Source: MWCR01 sp041665165 (GTDB lineage: Bacteria; Patescibacteriota; Patescibacteriia; 2-12-FULL-60-25). Taken from it: 29,940 nucleotides of DNA. The stretch covers positions 1-29,940 of the forward strand of contig JBAYJJ010000012.1 in the NCBI GenBank assembly GCA_041665165.1. Direction: 5' to 3'. The notes beneath the pieces were generated by a model. The model was not told where the DNA came from. It saw nothing but the letters and a program-made list of their open reading frames with translations, and made no database searches. Below, one piece after another: positions 1 to 7,999 of the stretch; position 1 is the stretch's first letter, and the number at the start of each line of letters is the position of its first letter. Both the position numbers and the translations under genes were made by a program.

Positions 1-1
1 C

Positions 2-892
2 AAGTTCTGCAAAGTAGGCAGCTGTCCCACGAAAGATACTTACAATACATGGCTAGGCCTAATCGCTGGCTCGGATCCGCTGACGGTTTTACAAAGATGC
101 AATGAAACCATGATCAATTCGCAAGTCACAGGCTTGTTCAGGTATGCGAACGTGCCTGGTTTGAGCGATCCAATTGAGCTCTATTTTGCGGGCCCTGATT
201 ATGAGCCGATGAAAGGCGAAAATTATTGGACACAACAGGTTTCAGATACTGAAATCGCAACCTGGATGCAAACTAAGACTTTGCCCAAAAATTACAATTC
301 TTGGTATACGGGTTTGACCGCGAATCAGCAGCAAGCGCTTAAGAACCTTGTTTCTTGGAGGGAGTTCTGGAGCAAAACCAAGAGTATTGTCCAAGTCTCA
401 ACTGACAAAGGGAACTATGCGTTCACTGCCCAGCCCGGAGCCTCAACCAAAGCAGATTTCCAAAGCCCGTTCTGGCACTTTGCGAGCGTCATGCCTGATG
501 GCACGATTAACGTCCATAACCAGTGGTCTAACGTGGCAGGTTTAGGTTTGCCAACGCAAAGCATTCAAGGTAGCCCGTTTGCCCAACCGGATAGCATAGA
601 TGCTTATAAAATAAGCATGACCATGTTGCGTCCCCCAGGCATGGCTTGTTGGAATGTTTGGGGGTCTGCTTGTAAATTCGGTGGGACCAGTGGAAGAGAG
701 CCTTGGACAAACCGTTGCATCGCGAAGAATATTACTGTTCCAAAGACAAATCAGTTAGACGGCGGGATTGTCAACCTTCCGGTAGATAACATGATTACTT
801 CCTGGCAGGCTGCTTGGGATTCATACTTAGGCAAAGGAGTTGTATGTGGGAAAGATACTGATGCCGTTAAGTTTAACCAAATCAACTGGTAA
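2..892 (+). CDS. C-terminal part of a large secreted-type protein, unknown function
   Basis: The reading frame is open from base 2, so the gene begins before the window; about 296 residues are visible. An ATG at 110 is internal and has no Shine-Dalgarno. The product is rich in Trp, Tyr, Asn and Gln, has several scattered Cys, and shows no membrane segment in this part. That composition fits an extracytoplasmic protein, but I recognise no family. It ends 2 bases before the next start, and the following genes encode membrane-anchored proteins, so it probably belongs to the same surface-protein operon. No motif supports an enzymatic call. Confidence 0.6.
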   Translation, partial: KFCKVGSCPTKDTYNTWLGLIAGSDPLTVLQRCNETMINSQVTGLFRYANVPGLSDPIELYFAGPDYEPMKGENYWTQQVSDTEIATWMQTKTLPKNYNSWYTGLTANQQQALKNLVSWREFWSKTKSIVQVSTDKGNYAFTAQPGASTKADFQSPFWHFASVMPDGTINVHNQWSNVAGLGLPTQSIQGSPFAQPDSIDAYKISMTMLRPPGMACWNVWGSACKFGGTSGREPWTNRCIAKNITVPKTNQLDGGIVNLPVDNMITSWQAAWDSYLGKGVVCGKDTDAVKFNQINW

Positions 893-894
893 TT

Positions 895-1140
895 ATGAAC
901 AAAATAGCAATTTGGATCGTGATAATCGGAGCAACTGTGCTGTTGGCAGCCGGAGGGATTTGGTATTTGCGCAACAGGACGACGATCAATATTCCTTTAC
1001 TCCGTCCTACGTCCTACGTCCCGCGTCCTACGTATGATCCGCCTTCAAAGTTTAAAGTTTTTGGAGCGACTAATTTCAATGCGACCTCAAGCGAAAACCC
1101 TGAGACCATAATGACGACTTTGCCGGATAATTTAAGATAA
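895..1140 (+). CDS. Small single-pass membrane protein carrying a heptamer repeat
   Basis: 81 residues. An N-terminal hydrophobic segment (about residues 4-25, IAIWIVIIGATVLLAAGGIW) is followed by a basic RNR and a Pro/Tyr-rich stretch at about residues 36-48. That stretch is encoded by a 7-bp tandem array (1003-1034, unit CGTCCTA). The tail is polar. The start is 2 bases after the upstream stop and the next gene starts 8 bases after this stop, which implies an operon. No family is recognised. The repeat-coded stretch suggests the tail tolerates insertion; the original protein may have been shorter. Confidence 0.5.
   Translation: MNKIAIWIVIIGATVLLAAGGIWYLRNRTTINIPLLRPTSYVPRPTYDPPSKFKVFGATNFNATSSENPETIMTTLPDNLR
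1003..1034 (+). repeat. Heptamer tandem array inside a CDS (unit CGTCCTA)
   Basis: Four consecutive 7-mers of the form CGTCCTA or CGTCCCG begin at 1003, 1010, 1017 and 1024. Read on the other strand the unit is TAGGACG, the same family as the arrays in the CAP protein (13296-13330) and the UvrD helicase (28305-28339 and 28669-28696). Here it is translated as part of the tail of the small membrane protein. Confidence 0.8.
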
Positions 1141-1148
1141 AAAATAAT

Positions 1149-2258
1149 ATGTTTGACTCTGTCCCATCCAATTTGCCGTTTGAACCGACCCAGCCGAGTA
1201 CGGCGAGTCCTCCGCGTCCTATGAGTCCTGTGGGTCCTGGACGAAAGGAGCCCGAAGATATTTTCGCGGAAATTAAAGATCCTGGTTTAGGCGCGGAAAA
1301 TAAAAAGCCGTTTGTACCCCAAACTCCGACTCCGCAAAAGACCGGATCAAAAGTCTTGATCTTGCTGGGCATACCCTTGGTGGTAATCGCTCTTGGTGTT
1401 GGGGGCTGGTATCTATATGGTTCATTGACCCAGGGGTCGGGCGTAAATTCGCCCCAGCAAAAAGGGCTTGAAGCTACAGTGCCGTCCAGCAATGAGCCGG
1501 ATAATAATGGTCAAACTATTCAAAATCCAATGCCAACGCCAGATGATTCACAGTTGGCCGCATCCCAAGCTTCAATCGGTATTTTGCAGGCCCAGCAGCA
1601 GCAAGCTCTTGAAGCAGCATCTTCTACATTGGGCGCAACCTCAACTGAGCAAGTCGTGAATATTCCCGTCGTATCAGGCCAGGAGGCCAGCTCAACCCCA
1701 GTGCCTGCCAACATTGCAGTGCCCGTAGGTGCAGATCAGGATCAAGACGGTTTGACTGATGCAGAGGAGGCTTTATTAGGGACTGACCCAGCGTTAAGTG
1801 ACAGTGATGGTGATGGGTTTGATGATTTAAGTGAATTGAAGAATGGTTATGATCCGGCATCGCGCTCCGGAAAGCTTGAGAACTCATCTTATATCAAAAA
1901 TGAGACCATCGGCAGTTTGCGGATCATGATACCGAAATCCTGGGTCAAAAAGGCAGGCATGGGCAACTCAATTGTGATTGATACTGGCACGCCAGCCTCA
2001 TTCACTATCTATTTGGAGCAATTTGCTTCAGCCCAAACTTTGCTCGCGTGGCTGACGGATAAATATCCCGGCTCAACAGCAGAGGATTATGTGCAAGATA
2101 AGGCAAAGAACGGGGATACTGTGATATACTCCAAAGACAAAACAAAAGCCTGGCTGCTGTCTGGCAATACGGTCTATTCTTTTAGCTATTCAACCAATGG
2201 CCAAACCAATGAATACGGGGAATTGTTTGATGTAATGGTCAAGCAAGCACAATCATAA
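1149..2258 (+). CDS. Membrane-anchored protein with TSP3-type calcium-binding repeats
   Basis: 369 residues. A Pro-rich cytoplasmic N-terminus (1-70) is followed by one transmembrane helix (about 73-95, LILLGIPLVVIALGVGGWYL). Then comes a Gln/Ser/Thr/Ala-rich linker and two Asp-rich loops at about 198-240 (DQDQDGLTDAEE and SDSDGDGFDDLSE), typical of bacterial thrombospondin type 3 repeats that bind calcium. The C-terminal region of about 130 residues (from GSLRIMIPKSW) is shared with the C-terminus of the protein at 2337-3746. The pair are therefore paralogs: anchor, variable linker, TSP3, common distal domain exposed outside the cell. The specific role is unknown. The gene lies 8 bases after the small membrane protein gene. 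Confidence 0.7.
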   Translation: MFDSVPSNLPFEPTQPSTASPPRPMSPVGPGRKEPEDIFAEIKDPGLGAENKKPFVPQTPTPQKTGSKVLILLGIPLVVIALGVGGWYLYGSLTQGSGVNSPQQKGLEATVPSSNEPDNNGQTIQNPMPTPDDSQLAASQASIGILQAQQQQALEAASSTLGATSTEQVVNIPVVSGQEASSTPVPANIAVPVGADQDQDGLTDAEEALLGTDPALSDSDGDGFDDLSELKNGYDPASRSGKLENSSYIKNETIGSLRIMIPKSWVKKAGMGNSIVIDTGTPASFTIYLEQFASAQTLLAWLTDKYPGSTAEDYVQDKAKNGDTVIYSKDKTKAWLLSGNTVYSFSYSTNGQTNEYGELFDVMVKQAQS

Positions 2259-2263
2259 AATAA

Positions 2264-2334
2264 TTAGGAATTAGGAATTAGGAATTAGCATTTAGCATTT
2301 AGCAATTAGGAATTAGCGATTTAGCAATTAGGAA
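2264..2334. repeat. Heptamer tandem array between two paralogs (unit TTAGGAA/TTAGCAT)
   Basis: About ten consecutive 7-mers (TTAGGAA, TTAGCAT, TTAGCAA, TTAGCGA) run from 2264 to 2334 with a single one-base slip at 2320. The array fills the whole intergenic gap and runs up to the ATG of the next gene at 2337, so no conventional Shine-Dalgarno is present apart from the GGA inside a unit. Confidence 0.9.
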
Positions 2335-2336
2335 TT

Positions 2337-3746
2337 ATGACAGACGAAGCAATTATCTCAAATGCAGAGCAGACGCCGTTGCAAACTCAAACTGCACCGG
2401 TTGTTCCGATAACGCCGGTTGAGTCACAGGCTCTCGCGAACGCCGTGGTTGAGACTGAGATACATGTAATACCAGATCAGTTTTATGGGGCTGCCCTTAA
2501 GACTAAAATTATTGAAAAAGAAAAAATGCAGCAATCAGGCGCGGCTTTGGCGCCGAAAAAATCCCACATTGGTTTGATTGTGGGCGTGCTTTTGGTGATT
2601 GCCATTGTGGGCGGAGGAGGATTTTTTGCTTATCAATATAAAGACCAGATATTTGCCAAGCCAGCGCCAGCACCCGAACCAGTCGTTCAGGTGCCGGTTG
2701 TGGTGGCGCCAATACCAGTGCCAAGTGCGCCCACAGACCTTAAGGCGACTTCAACCAACCCGACCAGCATTTCTTTGTCATGGACTGACACGGCGAGCAA
2801 TGAGTCGGCTGTGCGCATAGAAAGGCGGAATGATACTGGCACTATATATGATCGCCTGACTGATTTGCCGCCCAACAGCTCCAATTTCCAGGACAATTCT
2901 GTCCAAGCAAGCACAGCTTATTTTTACCGCGTGATTGCGCGCAACGAAACCGGCGAATCAGCGCCAAGCAACGAGGCGCAAGCCACGACTCAAGCTTTGC
3001 CGCCAGCGCCGCCTAAGCAAGAGCCTTTGCCGCCAGCAGGCTTGGATACTGACTCAGACGGTTTGACTGATCTTGAAGAAACTATCTTGACCGCTGACAT
3101 CAGAAATCCTGATACAGATGGAGATGGCTATTTGGACGGCAATGAGGTCTTCAATCTATACGATCCGACGCGCAAGGCTCCGGCCAAGCTTTTAGGAGGC
3201 GGACAAGTCAAGGTTGCAGATGCGCCCATGGGCTGGTCTGTTACGATCCCAACCAAATGGAATTTGACTCTGGACCAAGCTGATGGATCCCTGGCCACGG
3301 TTGATACTGGCCATGGCGAAATGTTCAAGATCAGCATTGAGAATAATGATCAAAACCTTTCGGTCATTGATTGGTTCGTGGCTCGTGAGCCGCAAGCGGA
3401 TAAGACGAAACTCATGCAGTTCAAATCCAAAAACGGCTACACAGGAATCATCGGGCCAGACCTGCTGACAACCTACATCCCTTGGGGAGACAAGATTTTC
3501 GTGTTCAAGTATGACATGGACAAGCAGCCTTTCATTAACTTTAGGACACTGTATTCAATGATCTTGAATTCATTGGTCTTGAAGGGCTTGCCTCAAAAAG
3601 TGGTTCCATCAGGCACGGGCCAGCTCCCATTTGAACCTGGTGCAACCCAGCCTGGCACGGTGACACAGCCTGCTCCTGTTTTTGCGACATCGAGCAGCTC
3701 CGCGACCTCAACGGCGCCTGGATCGCCAACTTCGACTACGCCATGA
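2337..3746 (+). CDS. Membrane-anchored protein with FN3 and TSP3 domains
   Basis: 469 residues. The N-terminal cytoplasmic part is followed by one transmembrane helix (about 77-100, Gly/Val/Ile-rich), a Pro/Val linker, and a fibronectin type III domain (about 133-218; APTDLKATSTNPTSISLSW near its start). TSP3-like calcium loops follow (about 237-275; DTDSDGLTDLEE and DTDGDGYLDGNE). The distal domain, beginning near APMGWSVTIPTKW, corresponds to that of the paralog at 1149-2258. The tail is Pro/Ser/Thr-rich. Its TGA overlaps the ybeY ATG (ATGA at 3743-3746), so it is translationally coupled to ybeY-dgkA-ftsA. I infer a surface-exposed structural or adhesive role; the ligand is unknown. Confidence 0.75.
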   Translation: MTDEAIISNAEQTPLQTQTAPVVPITPVESQALANAVVETEIHVIPDQFYGAALKTKIIEKEKMQQSGAALAPKKSHIGLIVGVLLVIAIVGGGGFFAYQYKDQIFAKPAPAPEPVVQVPVVVAPIPVPSAPTDLKATSTNPTSISLSWTDTASNESAVRIERRNDTGTIYDRLTDLPPNSSNFQDNSVQASTAYFYRVIARNETGESAPSNEAQATTQALPPAPPKQEPLPPAGLDTDSDGLTDLEETILTADIRNPDTDGDGYLDGNEVFNLYDPTRKAPAKLLGGGQVKVADAPMGWSVTIPTKWNLTLDQADGSLATVDTGHGEMFKISIENNDQNLSVIDWFVAREPQADKTKLMQFKSKNGYTGIIGPDLLTTYIPWGDKIFVFKYDMDKQPFINFRTLYSMILNSLVLKGLPQKVVPSGTGQLPFEPGATQPGTVTQPAPVFATSSSSATSTAPGSPTSTTP

Positions 3747-4207
3747 AGAACGTACAACGTACAACGTACAACGTACAACGGAGCAAGCAACTTGATTTGG
3801 AATTAACGATCCATGGGAAGCTACCAGCCGGGATGTCTGAAAATATGATACGCGAAATAATCAAAAAGTTTTCAGGTAAAATGAAACTCAAGCGTTTGGC
3901 CTTGGGCCTGGGGTTTGTTTCTGCGCGCGCCATGGCCGGAATCAACCAGAGCTATCGCGGCAAGGCCAGCGCCACAGATGTACTTTCGTTCGGCTATGCC
4001 TTGGGCCGCGGCAATCTGGAGGGCGACATCCTGATTTGTCCCTCATTTGCCAAAACAAGCGCCAAGGATCAAAAAGTCGCATACAAAGAAGAGCTGCAAA
4101 GGCTATTGATCCACGGGTTATTGCATTTGGCTGGGTATGACCATGTAAAAAAGGCCGAAGCGAATAAGATGTTTAAGTTGCAAGAAGGATTATTAAAAAT
4201 AGTATGA
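3743..4207 (+). CDS. ybeY: Endoribonuclease YbeY (rRNA maturation factor)
   Basis: 154 residues. YbeY is a single-strand-specific metal-dependent endoribonuclease acting in 16S rRNA 3'-end maturation and ribosome quality control. The zinc-binding signature HGLLHLAGYDH lies near residues 124-134, and the preceding TDVLSF motif is present. The start is set by the ATGA overlap with the upstream gene. Residues 3-13 are encoded by four perfect copies of the 7-mer ACGTACA, so the extreme N-terminus is repeat-derived and the conserved fold starts at about LDLELTI. It overlaps dgkA by ATGA at 4204-4207. Confidence 0.93.
   Translation: MKNVQRTTYNVQRSKQLDLELTIHGKLPAGMSENMIREIIKKFSGKMKLKRLALGLGFVSARAMAGINQSYRGKASATDVLSFGYALGRGNLEGDILICPSFAKTSAKDQKVAYKEELQRLLIHGLLHLAGYDHVKKAEANKMFKLQEGLLKIV
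3750..3777. repeat. Perfect heptamer array at the start of ybeY (unit ACGTACA x4)
   Basis: Four exact tandem copies of ACGTACA start at 3750, 3757, 3764 and 3771, followed by a partial ACG. They begin 4 bases after the ybeY ATG and are translated. Confidence 0.95.
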
Positions 4208-4575
4208 GTTTTTTTCACAGTCTTGGATCAAGTTTTAAGCATGCCTGGGATGGCTTGATGGTTGCTTTTAAAGAAGAACAAAGTTTTCGGATCCAGCTCT
4301 TTGCCGGATTATTGGTTGCCGTACTTGCCTTGTTCCTGCCTCTGCAGCGCTGGGAGAGGAGTATTGTGATTCTGGTCATTGCGGCTGTGCTTGTGCTAGA
4401 ATTGTTGAACAGCATCGTAGAAAGGTTTGTGGATATGCTGAAGCCTCGCGTGCACGAGTACGCCAGGCAAATCAAGGACCTGTCGGCAGCAGTGGTATTT
4501 CTTGTTGCTCTGACAGCGGTAATTCTGGCCATAGTGATTTTTTGGCCTTACCTTTATTTACTTGTACGCCTATGA
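4204..4575 (+). CDS. dgkA: DgkA-family kinase (diacylglycerol or undecaprenol kinase)
   Basis: 123 residues, usual for this small integral-membrane kinase family. Members phosphorylate diacylglycerol or, in Gram-positive-type homologs, undecaprenol. The family signature around ELLNSIVERFVD, then KPRVHEYARQIKDLSAAVV, is present, with three hydrophobic segments (about residues 31-47, 54-73 and 96-120). ATGA overlaps on both sides couple it to ybeY and ftsA. The neighbourhood (ftsA, ftsZ) favours the lipid-carrier role, but the substrate cannot be decided from sequence alone. Confidence 0.85.
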   Translation: MSFFHSLGSSFKHAWDGLMVAFKEEQSFRIQLFAGLLVAVLALFLPLQRWERSIVILVIAAVLVLELLNSIVERFVDMLKPRVHEYARQIKDLSAAVVFLVALTAVILAIVIFWPYLYLLVRL

Positions 4576-5837
4576 AAGGTCGTTTGATTGCAGGGCTTGA
4601 TCTAGGGTCTTCGGCCATCCGTATGGTCGTGGGCCAGGTTTTGCCTAGCCAAGACAAACATCCTCAGCTTTCGCTTATCGGAGCCACGGAAACAAAGTCA
4701 GATGGGATCACCAAGGCATCCATCAGCTCTTTTGAGGATGCGGTGAGCTCTATTTCGGCTTGTTTGGACCAGACTGAGCGCATGATCGGCCTGCCCATCA
4801 ACGATACTTATGTGAGCGTTGGCGGCACGCAGATAACAGTCCAGGACGCTAAGGGCATTATCGGCATCAGCCGGGCCGACCAGACGATCCGCAAGGAGGA
4901 TATGATCCGGGTGCTTGAGGCTGCGCGGACCTATGCTAATACTCCGAATTTCGAAATACTCCATGTTTTGCCTCGGAGATTCACGGTTGATAGCCAGAAA
5001 GACATAAAAGATCCGGTTGGCATGCAGGGCATTAGGCTTGAGTCCGAAGCCAAGATTATCCAGGGGCTATCCAATCATCTGCGCAATATCACTAAGGCTG
5101 TCTTTAGGACTAACGTGGATATTTCTGAACTGGTGTATGCGCCTTTGGCCGCGGCAGAAGCAGTCTCAAAAAAGCGCGAACGCGAGCTTGGCGTGTGCGT
5201 CATCAATCTCGGTGCCACCACAACCGGCATGGCTGTTTATGAAGATAATGACCTGGTGCATGCCGCGACCTTCTTAGTCGGTTCAGACCATATCACGTCT
5301 GATTTGGTCTATACGCTCAGGACCTCGTTTGAAATCGCTGAAAGGTTAAAAAGGTCTCGGGGCAATGCCGTGCCGACCAATTTCCAGAAAAGCGATGTGA
5401 TTGATCTTAAGGATTATGGAGCAGAAATGAGTGAAGCTGTTCAGCTGGCTTTTATCTCCGAAGTGATTGAGGCCAGAGTTGAGGAAATATTGGAAAAAGT
5501 AGAAGCAGAATTAAAAAAGATAGAACGGTCTGGCATGCTGCCGGCCGGGATTATATTGACCGGGGGCGGGGCCAAACTGGCTGGAATCAGCGAAGTAGCC
5601 AGGCGCATTTTTCATTTGCCGGCGTCCATTGGGTCATCAACCCTGGAAAGCTCTGTGCCGGAGTTGGTGCAAGACCCGGCTTTTAGTACGGCTGTCGGGC
5701 TGGTGCAATGGGGGTTTGAGGCTGAGAGACAGGGCGAGGAAGGCGTGAGCTTGACCGGATCCATGAAGCACGCCGGAAGCATGTTTTCCAAGGTAACTGA
5801 TCCATTGAAAAAGATTTTTAAGAGCTTCATGCCTTAA
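4572..5837 (+). CDS. ftsA: Cell division protein FtsA
   Basis: 421 residues. FtsA is an actin-like ATPase that tethers FtsZ to the membrane. It begins at the ATG that overlaps the dgkA stop (ATGA 4572-4575), giving MKGRLIAGLDLGSSAIRMVV with the phosphate-1 loop; an in-frame start at 4542 would place ten unrelated residues before it. Later landmarks are VCVINLGATTTGMAVYEDN (phosphate 2) and ILTGGGAKLAGI (adenosine motif). The last residues, KVTDPLKKIFKSFMP, form the amphipathic helix typical of membrane targeting. It is last in the operon, with ftsZ 249 bases downstream under its own promoter. Confidence 0.95.
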   Translation: MKGRLIAGLDLGSSAIRMVVGQVLPSQDKHPQLSLIGATETKSDGITKASISSFEDAVSSISACLDQTERMIGLPINDTYVSVGGTQITVQDAKGIIGISRADQTIRKEDMIRVLEAARTYANTPNFEILHVLPRRFTVDSQKDIKDPVGMQGIRLESEAKIIQGLSNHLRNITKAVFRTNVDISELVYAPLAAAEAVSKKRERELGVCVINLGATTTGMAVYEDNDLVHAATFLVGSDHITSDLVYTLRTSFEIAERLKRSRGNAVPTNFQKSDVIDLKDYGAEMSEAVQLAFISEVIEARVEEILEKVEAELKKIERSGMLPAGIILTGGGAKLAGISEVARRIFHLPASIGSSTLESSVPELVQDPAFSTAVGLVQWGFEAERQGEEGVSLTGSMKHAGSMFSKVTDPLKKIFKSFMP

Positions 5838-5880
5838 GGATACCGAAAACCCCGCGTGCTCAACCGAAAACACCCCTACC

Positions 5881-5934
5881 CCTCTTTCTCAAGAGGGTGG
5901 GACCTAGTACGTTAAAATCTCCTTGAGAAAGGAG
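5881..5934. repeat. Two mutually complementary hairpins in the ftsA-ftsZ gap
   Basis: Hairpin 1 is CCTCTT-TCTC-AAGAGG at 5881-5896. Hairpin 2 is CTCCTT-GAGA-AAGGAG at 5919-5934 with a GNRA-type loop. The core CTTTCTCAAG of the first is the exact reverse complement of CTTGAGAAAG in the second, so they can pair either internally or with each other. The segment looks like an intergenic palindromic repeat; it could attenuate read-through from ftsA, but there is no clear U-tract. Confidence 0.6.
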
Positions 5935-5990
5935 AAGCGAAGAGGTTTTCCGGAATGTCGAGAGGAGCTCTTGACATCTTTTTAGTTTTC

Positions 5991-6019
5991 TTGACTGAGT
6001 GTGCCCAGGCGGTTATGCT
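5991..6019 (+). promoter_or_regulatory. Probable ftsZ promoter
   Basis: TTGACT (5991-5996), a 17-base spacer and TATGCT (6014-6019). A second TTGACA lies at 5971-5976. Transcription would start near 6026, giving a leader of about 60 bases. There is no Shine-Dalgarno close to the ftsZ ATG; the nearest AGAGGT lies about 27 bases upstream of it. Confidence 0.65.
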
Positions 6020-6086
6020 TGTAATCATTAAGAGCAATTTTATGGCTCATTAAAGAGGTTTTTGAACACTTTAATTACTCAATGGT

Positions 6087-7385
6087 ATGCCAGAGATTAA
6101 GCCAGATATTGAAACTTTTGCAAAAATCAAAGTGGTGGGCGTAGGCGGATCCGGCGGATCTGCCGTAAACCGTATGATCAGCTCCAAAATACGCGGAGTT
6201 GAATTCATTGTCATGAATACGGATGTCCAAGCTTTGAACGTCTCATTAGCCACCAGGAAAATCGCTTTGGGCGAAACTGTTTCGCGCGGTTTAGGCGCCG
6301 GCATGAATCCGGAAATTGGCGCGCGTTCAGCCGAAGAAAGCCAGGCGCAGATTCGTGATGCCTTAAAAGGCGCTGACATGGTGTTTGTGACCTGCGGTTT
6401 AGGCGGCGGTACAGGTTCTGGCGTGGCTCCCAAAGTAGCCGAGATTGCGCGCGAGCTTGGCATCCTGACCGTTGCTGTTGTCACAAAGCCTTTCCAGTTT
6501 GAAGGCTACCAAAGGAAGGTTGTAGCTGATGAGGCTTATGAAAAGCTGATCCAGCACGTGGACACGATCATCACCATCCCGAATGACAGGATCCTGCAGA
6601 TCATTGATCGCAAGACATCATTGATGGATGCATTTGAAATCGTTGACGATGTATTGCGCCAGGGTGTCCAGGGCATTTCAGATATAATTTCAGTTCCGGG
6701 TTTGATCAACGTGGACTTTGCGGATGCCAGAGCCATCATGGAAAACCAAGGCTCAGCCCTCATGGGAATCGGCCGCGGCCATGGCGACAACCGCGCAGTT
6801 GATGCGGCCAAGGCAGCCATTGCTTCGCCTTTGCTTGAAGTCTCCATTGACGGAGCTAAAGGTATACTGTTCACCGTGACCGGCGGATCCAATTTGGGCA
6901 TGTATGAGGTGACTGAAGCGGCCAAGGTTATTACTGAATCAGCAGACCCCCAAGCTAAGATCATTTTCGGAGCCATCTTGGATGAGTCGCTCAAAGATGA
7001 AATCAAGGTCACGGTAATAGCTACAGGTTTTGGACAAAGGAGCAACGCCGGGTCCCAATATGGTAAGAAAACTATTTTAGCCGGCGGCACTTACAATCCT
7101 TCGCAGATGCGCCCGCAAGAGAGGATGGAAAAATTCCAATTCCAAAAACCAATGCCTGAACCAGTCTCCAGCCCCGTGCAAAGGCCTGTGATGGATAATG
7201 CTCGGCTCCAGCCAGCGGCCAAACAGCCGCATGTCCAGCCCCCGAGCTATGCGCCCATGCAGCAAACCCCGCCCCCAATCGCGCAGCAGCAGCCAAGGGT
7301 CTCAAACGATCAAATGCCTGCGCCAGCCTCTTCTGAGGAAGACGCAGCAGAAATCCCAGCTTGGTTTCGCAAAAAGATGATGTAA
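6087..7385 (+). CDS. ftsZ: Cell division GTPase FtsZ
   Basis: 432 residues. FtsZ is a tubulin-like GTPase that forms the cytokinetic ring. The nucleotide-binding core starts KIKVVGVGGSGGSAVNRM, and the tubulin signature GGGTGSG is near residue 108. The T7-type segment GLINVDFADAR supplies the catalytic synergy-loop Asp residues. A Pro/Gln-rich linker (about 340-420) leads to the conserved C-terminal peptide EIPAWFRKK, the docking site for FtsA, which is encoded just upstream. The start at 6087 gives the usual short N-terminal extension; an ATG at 6082 is out of frame. Confidence 0.97.
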   Translation: MPEIKPDIETFAKIKVVGVGGSGGSAVNRMISSKIRGVEFIVMNTDVQALNVSLATRKIALGETVSRGLGAGMNPEIGARSAEESQAQIRDALKGADMVFVTCGLGGGTGSGVAPKVAEIARELGILTVAVVTKPFQFEGYQRKVVADEAYEKLIQHVDTIITIPNDRILQIIDRKTSLMDAFEIVDDVLRQGVQGISDIISVPGLINVDFADARAIMENQGSALMGIGRGHGDNRAVDAAKAAIASPLLEVSIDGAKGILFTVTGGSNLGMYEVTEAAKVITESADPQAKIIFGAILDESLKDEIKVTVIATGFGQRSNAGSQYGKKTILAGGTYNPSQMRPQERMEKFQFQKPMPEPVSSPVQRPVMDNARLQPAAKQPHVQPPSYAPMQQTPPPIAQQQPRVSNDQMPAPASSEEDAAEIPAWFRKKMM

Positions 7386-7398
7386 GCCGCCGCACGCC

Positions 7399-7516
7399 AA
7401 TTCAAAATTCATAATGCAAAATTCAAAATTGAGGTATCCCTTTGGGATTATATTTGATAAAAAAAGCCGAAGGCCTCCAACATTTTGAATTATTAATTTT
7501 GCATTTTGAATTATTC
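7399..7516. repeat. Pair of inverted heptamer arrays before nrdR (AATTCAA / ATTTTGA)
   Basis: Left arm 7399-7430: four 7-mers (AATTCAA, AATTCAT, AATGCAA, AATTCAA). Right arm 7482-7516: five 7-mers (ATTTTGA, ATTATTA, ATTTTGC, ATTTTGA, ATTATTC). The arms are largely complementary, so the gap can fold into a long AT-rich stem around a loop of about 50 bases. The right arm reaches to 4 bases before the nrdR ATG. Confidence 0.85.
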
Positions 7517-7520
7517 AGTT

Positions 7521-7997
7521 ATGCATTGTCCGGTGTGCAACCACGGAGAAAGCAAGGTAATTGATTCGCGCCTTTCGACGGACGGTGTTTCTATTCGCCG
7601 CCGGAGAGCATGTGAGGCGTGTGACCATAGATTCTCGACAGTCGAGGAAATCGAGTTGCTCGATATAACCGTGACCAAGCGCGACGGCCGCCGCGAAATG
7701 TACTCGCGCGAAAAGCTGAGTTCTGGGGTGCGGCGCGCCTTGGAAAAGCGGTCATATACCCAGGAGGCTTTTCGTGGTCTTTTGCATAACATTGAAATGG
7801 ATATCGCCAAGCTCGGCACTTCAGAGGTCATGAGCTCAAAAATAGGGGAGCTGGTCATGGAGCGCTTGCGGGGGTTCGATAAAATCGCTTACATCAGGTT
7901 TGCTTCTGTCTATCGCGCTTTTGAAGACGCGAAGACGTTCCAGAACGTGCTGGACGAGCTGCGGGCCAAGAAATCTAAGAGGAAGAAGAGGAAATAA
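7521..7997 (+). CDS. nrdR: Transcriptional repressor NrdR
   Basis: 158 residues. NrdR represses ribonucleotide reductase genes in response to ATP/dATP through its ATP-cone. The N-terminal zinc ribbon has two CxxC pairs (HCPVC near residue 3 and CEAC near residue 31), followed by an Arg-rich segment (SIRRRRACEAC). The ATP-cone begins at about ITVTKRDGRREMYSREKL. The ATG at 7521 puts CPVC at the expected position; a TTG start at 7506 would add residues coded by the AT-rich repeat. The C-terminus is a basic tail (KKSKRKKRK). No nrd structural gene is in the window. Confidence 0.95.
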   Translation: MHCPVCNHGESKVIDSRLSTDGVSIRRRRACEACDHRFSTVEEIELLDITVTKRDGRREMYSREKLSSGVRRALEKRSYTQEAFRGLLHNIEMDIAKLGTSEVMSSKIGELVMERLRGFDKIAYIRFASVYRAFEDAKTFQNVLDELRAKKSKRKKRK

Positions 7998-7999
7998 GT

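Noticed and set aside
2264..2334. CRISPR array
   Set aside because: The 7-bp units are contiguous, without spacers of 25-40 bases, and no cas genes are present.
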